From Pirellulales bacterium (GTDB lineage: Bacteria > Planctomycetota > Planctomycetia > Pirellulales > JADZDJ01), in assembly GCA_035656635.1 (NCBI GenBank), contig DASRSD010000182.1, positions 1 through 35,830 on the forward strand: a stretch of 35,830 nucleotides of DNA. The letters run 5' to 3'. The translations under genes and the position numbers were made by a program. Positions 9,008 to 16,594 of the stretch are shown here, one piece after another. Numbering within the stretch: the first letter of the stretch is position 1; every line of letters starts with the position of its first letter. The notes under the pieces are model-generated. The model worked only from the letters and a program-made list of their open reading frames with translations, did not search any database and was not told the DNA's origin.

Positions 9008-9419
9008 CGCTTCGCGATACAAGTGGCATCACACAGGTGAGAATCATCTTAATGCAGAATTGTTTTTGGACGCCATTTTATAAATTTACTCGCGACAAAG
9101 GCGCACAGCGATTTGGTTGCAGCGCGACTCAGTAAAAACTTTTTGTAATCTGCTCTTGACATTTTTTTTTGAAGATTGAAAAGATTTTTTTAAATTGGTG
9201 TTGCATTTTTCTTTGCAATGCCTACAACTAGGGAAGATGTGATGGAAGGTGCGAAGAATTTAGGATGGTGTGGTGGTGGCAAATCGAGATGAATTGCACG
9301 CCACTTCGACGCACGCTATTCATCATGGTTGGTTGTGTCGTTGATGAGTCGCTTGCCGATTAGCCGTCGAGGACGGCGGGCAAATGTTCTCCCAACGATT
9401 TATTTACGGAGGACGTACT
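9008..9419. other. Intergenic region with possible promoter/leader for small lysine-rich gene
   Basis: No long gene is present. The stretch is AT-rich compared with its surroundings, with runs of T and A at about 9161-9192. A TTGACA box lies at 9156-9161, without a clear -10 box at the right distance. A 24-codon frame (9218-9292, start ATG) is open but has no other support. The right end is the leader of the lysine-rich gene at 9420. Confidence 0.35.
9408..9412 (+). promoter_or_regulatory. Shine-Dalgarno site GGAGG
   Basis: A perfect GGAGG lies seven bases before a GTG codon at 9420. It decides the start of the very short lysine-rich reading frame. Confidence 0.7.
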
Positions 9420-9485
9420 GTGGCCAAGAAGAAGAAGGCTGCCAAGAAGTCAGCCAAGAAGAAGGCGAAGAAGAAGAAGAGGTAG
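9420..9485 (+). CDS. Very small lysine-rich basic peptide (21 residues)
   Basis: This reading frame of 21 codons starts at GTG and ends at TAG. After the initiator it encodes Ala, then blocks of four, two, three and four lysines separated by Ala/Ser, and ends in Arg: 13 Lys, 5 Ala, 1 Ser and 1 Arg. All lysines use AAG. The composition is like the tails of histone H1-like bacterial proteins (AlaLysLys repeats), so nucleic-acid binding is a fair guess. Support for expression comes from a perfect GGAGG seven bases upstream and a strong hairpin terminator about 70 bases downstream. No family assignment is made. It could also be the remnant of a longer H1-like gene. Confidence 0.6.
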   Translation: MAKKKKAAKKSAKKKAKKKKR

Positions 9486-9556
9486 TTTCGCCTCGCAGTG
9501 TCGCCCGCACGTTAGTTGCCGGCGCATGCTGCTCTTCTTTCCAGACCCGACGAGAA

Positions 9557-9594
9557 AGAGCCGCGGGGATCGGCACGCCGATCTTCGCGGCTCT
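9557..9594 (+). terminator. Hairpin terminator after the lysine-rich gene
   Basis: AGAGCCGCG (9557-9565) pairs with CGCGGCTCT (9586-9594). Inside it GATCGG (9568-9573) pairs with CCGATC (9578-9583) around a CACG loop, with one GG/TT mismatch step. It is followed by AGCGTTTTAT. It fits an intrinsic terminator for plus-strand transcription from 9420. Confidence 0.65.
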
Positions 9595-9728
9595 AGCGTT
9601 TTATATACCAACCATTTTGGTGGTATGAGCTACTGGGCTGTAATCAGCCAAATCTTTACTGTTCCGGCAGTTATGTCGATTTCATCCCTGGGTAGAAACG
9701 CATGCCTTCAAAGGACGCTCAACTTATT

Positions 9729-10811
9729 TCACAATACCGACAGCGATGGCAACGGCGGCGCCATCTGATGCTGTTCTGCCCAGTTCTTCACCAGCCGATA
9801 GTAAATCGTCGTCAGATGCAACGCGCTAGCCGGGTCCTCAAAGTTCGCAATCGTCCGCCCTTCGTCACCGTTCACTCGAATCGGAATGTTGATTGGTACT
9901 TCTCCCAGAAATGGAATCCGCAATTCTTCGGCTCGCCGTTTAGCACCGCCATGACCAAAAATATCGTACCGCTTGCCGCAGTCAGGGCAAATGAAGTAGC
10001 TCATATTCTCCACCATGCCCAGCACCGGAATGTTGACCTTGCGAAACATGGCAATCGCTTTCACGGCGTCCAATAACGCGACATCCTGCGGCGTGCATAC
10101 GACCACCGCGCCAGAAAGCGGTAACAGTTGCGAAAGCGTCAAAGCGATATCGCCGGTGCCCGGCGGCATGTCAATGATTAAGTAATCAAGCTCGCCCCAG
10201 GCTGTGTCTCGCAGCAACTGCGTAATGGCTCCATGCAACATCGGGCCGCGCCATACCACTGCCTCGCCGGCCGGCACGAAGAAACCCATCGAAATGACTT
10301 TCATCCCCGCAACTTCAAAGGCCTTGATTTTATTTTCGCCGGCGCGTTCCGGCTGACCTTGCAAACCCAATATATGCGGAATGCTGGGACCATACACGTC
10401 GGCATCGAGCAGTCCGACTTGGCAGCCGCTGCGGGCTAATCCCAAGGCCAAGCTGGCGGCAATCGTACTCTTTCCGACGCCTCCCTTGCCCGAACCAACG
10501 GCAATAACACTTTTCGCTGCCAGGCCGATGCTCCCCAATTTTTGCGGAGGGCGTACATGAACCGCCAGCTTCACGCTCACGGCCTTCAATTGTGGAAAAC
10601 GGCTGCGCAGCAACTCTTCCAGAGCGGCTTTCGTTTCCTGCCATAGCGGCGCGGAATGCGTTGTGAGGCCCAGTGTCAGCGATAGCGTTTCTCCGTTGAG
10701 TTGTACCTCGCGCACCTGCTCCATTTGAACAACGCTGCGGCCCGTCTCGGGATCTTTAAATTCATTGAGAACCGCCATCACGGCGGTTTGGTCGATGGGG
10801 CCAACGGACAT
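9729..10811 (-). CDS. mrp: Mrp/ApbC family Fe-S cluster carrier ATPase
   Basis: This is a cytoplasmic P-loop ATPase that carries and delivers Fe-S clusters to apoproteins. The N-terminal 90 residues are a MIP18/DUF59-type domain. The deviant Walker A GSGKGGVGKST spans residues 106-116, and the Walker B region YLIIDMPPGTGD spans 210-221. The cluster-bridging CPxC is present as Cys275 and Cys278 (FICPDCGKRYDIFG). The length of 360 residues is normal. It stands alone on the minus strand. It would be useful for maturing the nine or so Fe-S clusters of the nearby complex I, although this link is only positional. The start ATG at 10811 gives a full DUF59 domain. Confidence 0.96.
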   Translation of the reverse strand: MSVGPIDQTAVMAVLNEFKDPETGRSVVQMEQVREVQLNGETLSLTLGLTTHSAPLWQETKAALEELLRSRFPQLKAVSVKLAVHVRPPQKLGSIGLAAKSVIAVGSGKGGVGKSTIAASLALGLARSGCQVGLLDADVYGPSIPHILGLQGQPERAGENKIKAFEVAGMKVISMGFFVPAGEAVVWRGPMLHGAITQLLRDTAWGELDYLIIDMPPGTGDIALTLSQLLPLSGAVVVCTPQDVALLDAVKAIAMFRKVNIPVLGMVENMSYFICPDCGKRYDIFGHGGAKRRAEELRIPFLGEVPINIPIRVNGDEGRTIANFEDPASALHLTTIYYRLVKNWAEQHQMAPPLPSLSVL

Positions 10812-10922
10812 GCGAAAACCTCAATTTAAATGGTTGCATGTATTGGAACTCATGCATCCTAATGCTGGCAACCCCTGCCAATTTCAAGATTTTTTAGCAA
10901 TTCTGTAAACTGCACAGCACAA

Positions 10923-11366
10923 TCAGTCGCCCCAGGGCAGGCTGCCAAGAATTTGATCTTCCAGCGAGGGTGCCTCATTACCGTGCAAAGCTTCGCCGAT
11001 TGCAGAAGCAGCTCGGCGTCGGACAAGATCAACCACTTCGCCGATTCGACGTGTGGAAGAAACAAAGTGAACCGCGCCCGCTTCCCGGACAACTTCCTCC
11101 CACGCCGCCAGGCTTCGTGTTGAAAACACCATCGGCACGGTTTGCGGAAACTCATCACCTAAACGCCTCAAGGCCGCTTGAATTTCGTCTGCCCGTTCCA
11201 GCGTTAGCTCCAGGGCCACAATGGCTGCCGTTGCGCCCTGCAACCGCTCCCACACTTCGTCCAGGCGACGCGTTTCAATCAGTGAAATGCTTGGCGGCAA
11301 CAAGGGGCCAAGAATCGCGGCCCAATCGCCCGTCGTTTCGCAAATGATGAATGGCATTCGGTTCAT
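10923..11366 (-). CDS. Receiver-like protein lacking the phosphoacceptor (pseudo-receiver)
   Basis: This is a small protein of 147 residues that I do not recognise by name. The alternation of beta strands and helices (FIICETTG, AAIVALELT, VPMVFSTR, GAVHFVSSTR) resembles a response-regulator receiver domain. The strand where Asp is phosphorylated reads AIVALEL, with no Asp, and the conserved Lys position reads Ser. It would therefore be a non-phosphorylated receiver-like module. Its ATG overlaps the stop of the upstream PAS-AAA-Fis gene by four bases, so the two are translationally coupled and probably act together. The fold assignment is an inference from pattern. Confidence 0.6.
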   Translation of the reverse strand: MNRMPFIICETTGDWAAILGPLLPPSISLIETRRLDEVWERLQGATAAIVALELTLERADEIQAALRRLGDEFPQTVPMVFSTRSLAAWEEVVREAGAVHFVSSTRRIGEVVDLVRRRAASAIGEALHGNEAPSLEDQILGSLPWGD

Positions 11367-12826
11367 GGCGACGCATCCTCCTCGCCGACATCCAATCCCA
11401 ACTGCTCCATCCGACGGTACAAGCGCGGCCGGGTCATCCCCAGCAATCGGGCAGCCTGGCTTTTGTTTCCCTTTGCCTGTCGCAGGGCCCGATCGATCAA
11501 TTCGCTTTCTACTCGGGCCATAAATTTTTCCAAGTCGATCGATTCCGGCGACTGACGCGAGAAACGCACCGCTTCAGCCGCTAATCGCAATTGCTTGGGC
11601 AAGTCGCCGGGTGTTATTTCAAAACCTTCCGCTTGGGCAAAGGCCTGGCGGGTGATCGTGGCCAATTCGTCTGCCTGGCGGGGCCAATCGTATAACACCA
11701 GACGATCCATCGCTTCCAGCTTGAAGCCGCGCAGTTGCTTGCCCCCTTGAGCATTCAAATCTTCCAAAAACATTTGCGCCAACAGCGGAATATCTTCGCG
11801 CCGATCAGCCAGCGGCGGCAATTGGATAACCAGCGTGCTTAGCCGCTGGGCCAAATCAGCACGTAAGTTTCCCCGCTCTGAAACTGATTCCAACAACTCC
11901 CGTGATGTCGAAATAACCCGTAAATTCGGCGGAACTTCAGCGAACCAGCGATTAAACTCCGGCTGAATTTCGGGCGCTAATTGATCAACATCGGCCAACA
12001 ATAACGTTGAAACCGGGCCGCTCAATGCCCGTCGGCAGCGGTTGCTTAAAGCAGCGACGGTTGACCAGAGCAACTCCGGCGGCAACACGGAACAAGAAAC
12101 TGGAACAAACGCCCCCAACGGATTTTCGGCCTTTGAATCCGTAACACTCTCGTCCTGGCCAGTGCCCTGGTCGCATAAATTCGGATGCTGCTGAGCTGTG
12201 GCGGCATGGATAGCCCGTGCTACGTGCTGTCGACCAATGCCAGGCGAGCCAACGATCAACACGGTTCCCTTTCCACTGCTGGCCAATTTAATTTGTTCGC
12301 GCACCCGAACCATAGCCGGACTTTGACCAACCAACCGTTCCGCATGATGCCAACGGGCTGTTTCACTGCGAAACCGTCGGATCGAATCGTGCAACCGGCG
12401 CGATTCGTGCCCGTCTCTCTGTTGCACTTCGTCCGAAGATTGGTCGTCGGTCGACAAAGCTCCGTCGCGAACAATCACCAGTACGCCAACCCATCGCTCA
12501 CCTTCTCCGGCCAGGGGGATAAAATCTGCCCGCCGCTGTTCAAGGCGTCCTGCGACGGTTTGCCGGCAAATTGTGCCGGTGCTCTTTTGCCCATGAAATG
12601 CCTCCGGCGGTGGACACAAGGAATCGACAAGCGCCGCGGGTGGATTCGCATCGCCCGATTGGTATCGGCACACTCGGCCCAATACATCACCTGCAACCAC
12701 CTCCAGCCAATCGCAGGCGGCTTGGTTCGCAAATACAATGCGGCGCTGCTCATCCAGCAAATATAAGGGTTCGCTTACTTCGGCGAACAACCGGAGCAAT
12801 TCGTGGCTGGAAGTGCGGCCGGACAT
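11363..12826 (-). CDS. PAS-AAA-Fis regulator resembling a sigma-54 activator, degenerate
   Basis: The protein of 487 residues has the layout of a bacterial enhancer-binding protein. It has an N-terminal PAS domain (about 5-60, SEPLYLLDEQRRIVFANQAA), an AAA+ region (about 165-400, from LVGQSPAMVRVREQI) and a C-terminal Fis-type helix-turn-helix (about 445-480, KGNKSQAARLLGMTRPRLYRRM). Key parts are changed. The P-loop reads GSPGIGRQH, with Arg where Lys is expected. The GAFTGA loop that contacts sigma-54 is not found. The Walker B region reads LLLADVDQL instead of an acidic pair. It probably still binds DNA but is unlikely to remodel sigma-54 polymerase. It is coupled by an ATGA overlap to the receiver-like gene downstream. 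Confidence 0.85.
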   Translation of the reverse strand: MSGRTSSHELLRLFAEVSEPLYLLDEQRRIVFANQAACDWLEVVAGDVLGRVCRYQSGDANPPAALVDSLCPPPEAFHGQKSTGTICRQTVAGRLEQRRADFIPLAGEGERWVGVLVIVRDGALSTDDQSSDEVQQRDGHESRRLHDSIRRFRSETARWHHAERLVGQSPAMVRVREQIKLASSGKGTVLIVGSPGIGRQHVARAIHAATAQQHPNLCDQGTGQDESVTDSKAENPLGAFVPVSCSVLPPELLWSTVAALSNRCRRALSGPVSTLLLADVDQLAPEIQPEFNRWFAEVPPNLRVISTSRELLESVSERGNLRADLAQRLSTLVIQLPPLADRREDIPLLAQMFLEDLNAQGGKQLRGFKLEAMDRLVLYDWPRQADELATITRQAFAQAEGFEITPGDLPKQLRLAAEAVRFSRQSPESIDLEKFMARVESELIDRALRQAKGNKSQAARLLGMTRPRLYRRMEQLGLDVGEEDASP

Positions 12827-12905
12827 CGAGATGAACCTACGGATTGAAACGTGGGGAGTGGCGGCGAGAACAAAACTGACGGAAAGGCCTTACAACTATT
12901 TTATC

Positions 12906-13104
12906 CTATGGTGACAACTGCTTGTCGCCGCCAACGGGTAGCTTAATCTGGTCAACCATCGATTCCATTTGTAGAGGCTTGGCTTCCGGGTCCGTTTCTG
13001 GTGGGATTTCCTCCCGCAGCCAGAGCGGCATGCCACAGTATCCCGCGGCTTAACTCTGCGAACTCGTCTGGCGCGACGAGGAATTGCTGGCGCGTATGAC
13101 GCAT
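12906..13104 (-). pseudogene. Small reading frame interrupted by one frameshift
   Basis: Two short minus-strand frames look like halves of one protein. The first starts at ATG 13104-13102 (MRHTRQQFLVAPDEFAELSRG). The second, in another frame, continues as YCGMPLWLREEIPPETDPEA and runs to a TAG at 12908-12906. Removing one G from the GGG at about 13041-13044 would join them into a protein of about 65 residues, rich in acidic residues and proline in the second half. I do not recognise the family. It could be a decayed gene, a sequencing error, or chance. A second possible start inside it is the ATG at 13031 (41 residues). Confidence 0.4.
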
Positions 13105-13196
13105 ACCGCCACGCTGGGCCTGGGGCAGACCTGGCGCGGCGGTTTTTCTTTGTGCGACAGATCTTTATGCAAAGTCACGTTGCCGGAATGGGAATT

Positions 13197-14858
13197 TCAA
13201 GGCGAAAGGTTTTCGGCGACCGGGAAAGAGGTTGTTTGCAAGTCGTTGCGAAGGCGATCTACCGCCGTGTGAGCCATGGCCGGTTGGCCAATCGCTTGTC
13301 CAGCCCGGATGGCGCAATCGAGCACCCGGCCCGGCAGTAGGCCAATGCCGATCACCAGCACCATGCAAATACCCATGGCCGCGGCCGGACCCAAGCCGCG
13401 CTGCGCTACGGCAACTTTTTGCTCCGCGCCGCGGAAGTACATTGCGCCAATCACCCGCAAATAATAGGCCGCTCCGATCGCCGCATTCAACACCGCCACC
13501 AACGCCAGCCCAACAAACCACGGCCGCAGCCAAATGGCTCCTTGCGCGGAAAATTCGTCCAGTGTCAGCGCGCTATATAACAACGAAAACTTTCCCCAAA
13601 AGCCGGCAAATAGCGGCACGCCTGCCAGACTAAACATGAACACGACCATCGCCAGTGCCACCACTGGATGCGTGCGATTCAATCCGGCAATATCGTCCAG
13701 CGAATTCACCTGCTTCCGTTCGCGGCTCAAATAAACCAGTGCTGCAAAGGCACCCAGCGTAGCAATCATGTACACCGCCAAGTAGAACATCGCGGCCCCC
13801 AAGCCATTAAGGCCCGCGGTGTTGGAGAGAAATCCGCCTGCCGCGATGCCTGTCTTCGTGGTTCGCATCGCCAGCGCCACAGCTACCCCAATCAGCAAAT
13901 ATCCAGCATGGGCAATCGACGAATACGCCAGCATCCGCCGAATATTATTCTGCCAGAGCGCCAACACGTTGCCTAAACTCATGGTAAGAACCGACACGAC
14001 TAGCGCCACTTTCCAACCGAGCGACTCCCAACCCGGCAGTGCGGTCAGCAGAATTCGAGCCAAAACAGCTAAACCCGCAATTTTCGGCAGCGTGGAAAGT
14101 AGCCCGGCGTTGGCGTTGCTGGTGCCTTGGTAAACGTCCGGCGCATAAAAATGAAACGGCACCACCGCCAAGCGAAACGCCAGCCCGGCGAACATCAATA
14201 GCAGAGCCACAGGCACCAGTGCTTCGTTGAATCCACCATCGGCTGTACCACCAACTCCCGCAGATACAACTGCCGCAATTTTCTCCAGCCGGGTGGATCC
14301 GGCCACGCCATATAAAAAGCTGAACCCATACAACAACACGGCGGAGGAAAGGATGCTGAGAAAAAAGTATTTCGAGGCCGCTTCCTGGCCGCGGCTGTCG
14401 TTCCGGCCTACATACAGCACGATGTACGTGGGGATCGAAACCAACTCCAATCCCACGAAAAGCAAAATCAACTCGTTGGCGGCGGCGGCAATCATCAAAC
14501 CGGCCAACATCAACAAAATAGATGCCGTTTCCTCAGCACGTTGTTGAGTAGGCTGCGGACGAGCAGTGATCAACACCAGCACCACGCCCACCGCCAAAAT
14601 CGCCCAGCGCACCGTGTGGCCAAACAAATCGACTGCCAGCGGACCACTGGCCGAAGCAAAGGGAGCCGTACCGGAAAACAGCTTTAGTTCACCATCTTGT
14701 GCTCCCAGCACCACTGCCGCGATGACGATCGCCCCAAATGCCATCAAACTGGCCATAGCACGCAGCGGCCGAAACGCGCCTACCACGCACAACAACGTGG
14801 CCGCGGCGATCAAAATGATCTCCGGCAACAGCAAATAAATGGTCGTGGAATCGGTCAT
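13197..14858 (-). CDS. nuoN: NADH-quinone oxidoreductase subunit N
   Basis: NuoN is an antiporter-like proton-pumping subunit in the membrane arm of complex I. The protein has 553 residues, mostly hydrophobic, with about 14 expected membrane helices. The family signatures GLELVSIPTYIVLYVGRND (with the conserved Glu) and VPFHFYAPDVYQGTSN are visible. It is the last gene of the nuo operon, four bases after nuoM. It is longer than E. coli NuoN (about 485), partly from loops such as TKTGIAAGGFLSNTAG. The C-terminal tail is soluble. Confidence 0.96.
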   Translation of the reverse strand: MTDSTTIYLLLPEIILIAAATLLCVVGAFRPLRAMASLMAFGAIVIAAVVLGAQDGELKLFSGTAPFASASGPLAVDLFGHTVRWAILAVGVVLVLITARPQPTQQRAEETASILLMLAGLMIAAAANELILLFVGLELVSIPTYIVLYVGRNDSRGQEAASKYFFLSILSSAVLLYGFSFLYGVAGSTRLEKIAAVVSAGVGGTADGGFNEALVPVALLLMFAGLAFRLAVVPFHFYAPDVYQGTSNANAGLLSTLPKIAGLAVLARILLTALPGWESLGWKVALVVSVLTMSLGNVLALWQNNIRRMLAYSSIAHAGYLLIGVAVALAMRTTKTGIAAGGFLSNTAGLNGLGAAMFYLAVYMIATLGAFAALVYLSRERKQVNSLDDIAGLNRTHPVVALAMVVFMFSLAGVPLFAGFWGKFSLLYSALTLDEFSAQGAIWLRPWFVGLALVAVLNAAIGAAYYLRVIGAMYFRGAEQKVAVAQRGLGPAAAMGICMVLVIGIGLLPGRVLDCAIRAGQAIGQPAMAHTAVDRLRNDLQTTSFPVAENLSP

Positions 14859-14862
14859 CGGA

Positions 14863-16530
14863 TTAATTCTCGTTCCTACTGACAGAGACCGGCCGCAACT
14901 CTGCTTGTGGCTTAGCGACGCCTTTTTTCACCAGTTGAGGCTTTTGGGCGTAATAATTTTCCAGCGGCTGGCTGGTGCGAGCGATGATTTCGTCCGCCGC
15001 AGGCGCAATCGGCTTCAAAAATAATTTGGGGTACAGGCCAATCCACACGATGAACACCGCCAACGGCGCCAAAGCCAAAATTTCGTACAGCCGCAGGTCG
15101 TGAATTTGCTCCGCATCGGCCTGCGACAGATGCCCTTCATGCAATGGACCAAAAAACACCCGCCGCATCATCCACAGCATGTACCACGCACCCAACACCA
15201 CGCCGCTGACAGCCAGCACGGCAATCACAATCAATTGCGGACCAAGCGGGCCGGGGGCATCCGTCCAAGCCCGCTGAAACATCCCCAACAGAATCATGAA
15301 CTCGCCCACAAAACCGTTGAGCCCCGGCAAACCGATGCTCGACATCGTGAAGATCAACATAAACGCGGCCAAGATCGGCGTGCGCTTGGCTAATCCACCC
15401 AACTCGCTAATTTGCCGAGTATGGTAACGCTCGTAAATCATCCCGACCACCGCGAACAGACCGGCGCTCGATAGCCCGTGGTTAATCATCTGCAAAATGC
15501 CGCCTTGCAAACTCAATTGGTTGAGCGCAAAAAAGCCCAGGATCACAAACCCCATGTGGCTCACACTGCTATAAGCCACGAGCTTTTTCAAATCTGCCTG
15601 CACCAGCGACACCAAGGCGCCATAAATAATGCCGATTACGGCCAGCCATAAAATCCAGGGCATGCACATGGCCGTGGCGTCGGGCAGCATCGGCAAACAG
15701 AACCGCAAAATGCCGTACGTGCCCAACTTCAACAAAATTCCGGCCAAATCGATGCTGCCCCCCGTGGGCGCTTGAGTGTGCGCCAAGGGCAGCCAGGTGT
15801 GCAACGGCACCAGCGGCACTTTCACGGCAAAGCCGGCTACCAACGCCAAAAATATAAGCAACTGCAAGTGACCATGCGCCGCGTCCATGGGGATGGGATG
15901 TTGTCCCAAAATTTCATGCAGTTGCGGAATGGAAAATGTCAGCTCGTTCGAAGCGCTGTATGCCCACAGCACAATGCCGATCAACCCCAACAGCGCGATC
16001 ACGCTACCCGTGAACGTAAACAGAAAAAACTTATTGGCGGCGTAGCGACGCTCTTCGTGGCCCCAAATACCGATTAGAAAATACAGTGGGATGAGCGTGA
16101 ACTCGAAAAACACATAAAACAAAACAATATCCCGAGCTGAAAACACGCCGATCATGCCGCATTCCAACAGCAACAATAAAGCGTAAAAGCCGGCTGGCCG
16201 ATCTTTTACCGCTTCCCAGCTCACCAACACTGCGGTAAACGTAAGTAAGGCCGACAGGCCGAACATCCACACACTGAGCCCGTCCAAGCCAAACGCGAAA
16301 TGAATTTTCGCCGCTTCACCCAGCCAGTTAAACTCACGGACTGCATAATTGCCCTGCAGGCCTTGATCGAACCAATACTGCACGCACAAATGCGCGGCCA
16401 GCGCCAAGGTAATACCGGCGGTGATCAGCGCGATGAGCCGTACCGTCGCTTTGCCCTGCGCAGCAAATAGCCACGCCACCAAAGCGCCGCAGGCGGGCAG
16501 CAAAATCGTCGATAGTAAAATGTTGTGCAT
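14863..16530 (-). CDS. nuoM: NADH-quinone oxidoreductase subunit M
   Basis: NuoM is an antiporter-like proton-pumping subunit of complex I. Signatures are FYVFFEFTLIPLYFLIGIWG, with the conserved Glu of helix 5, and VPLVPLHTWLPLAHTQAPTG, followed by a Lys-bearing helix (LLKLGTYGILRF). It has 555 residues, slightly longer than the E. coli form because of a soluble C-terminal tail after residue 500. It lies between nuoL and nuoN, with only four bases to nuoN. Confidence 0.97.
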   Translation of the reverse strand: MHNILLSTILLPACGALVAWLFAAQGKATVRLIALITAGITLALAAHLCVQYWFDQGLQGNYAVREFNWLGEAAKIHFAFGLDGLSVWMFGLSALLTFTAVLVSWEAVKDRPAGFYALLLLLECGMIGVFSARDIVLFYVFFEFTLIPLYFLIGIWGHEERRYAANKFFLFTFTGSVIALLGLIGIVLWAYSASNELTFSIPQLHEILGQHPIPMDAAHGHLQLLIFLALVAGFAVKVPLVPLHTWLPLAHTQAPTGGSIDLAGILLKLGTYGILRFCLPMLPDATAMCMPWILWLAVIGIIYGALVSLVQADLKKLVAYSSVSHMGFVILGFFALNQLSLQGGILQMINHGLSSAGLFAVVGMIYERYHTRQISELGGLAKRTPILAAFMLIFTMSSIGLPGLNGFVGEFMILLGMFQRAWTDAPGPLGPQLIVIAVLAVSGVVLGAWYMLWMMRRVFFGPLHEGHLSQADAEQIHDLRLYEILALAPLAVFIVWIGLYPKLFLKPIAPAADEIIARTSQPLENYYAQKPQLVKKGVAKPQAELRPVSVSRNEN

Positions 16531-16594
16531 AAAAAATCGCTCAAACCTTGCCGCACCACCACCGCCTCACCCCATCACGTGCTCACCTCATCAC

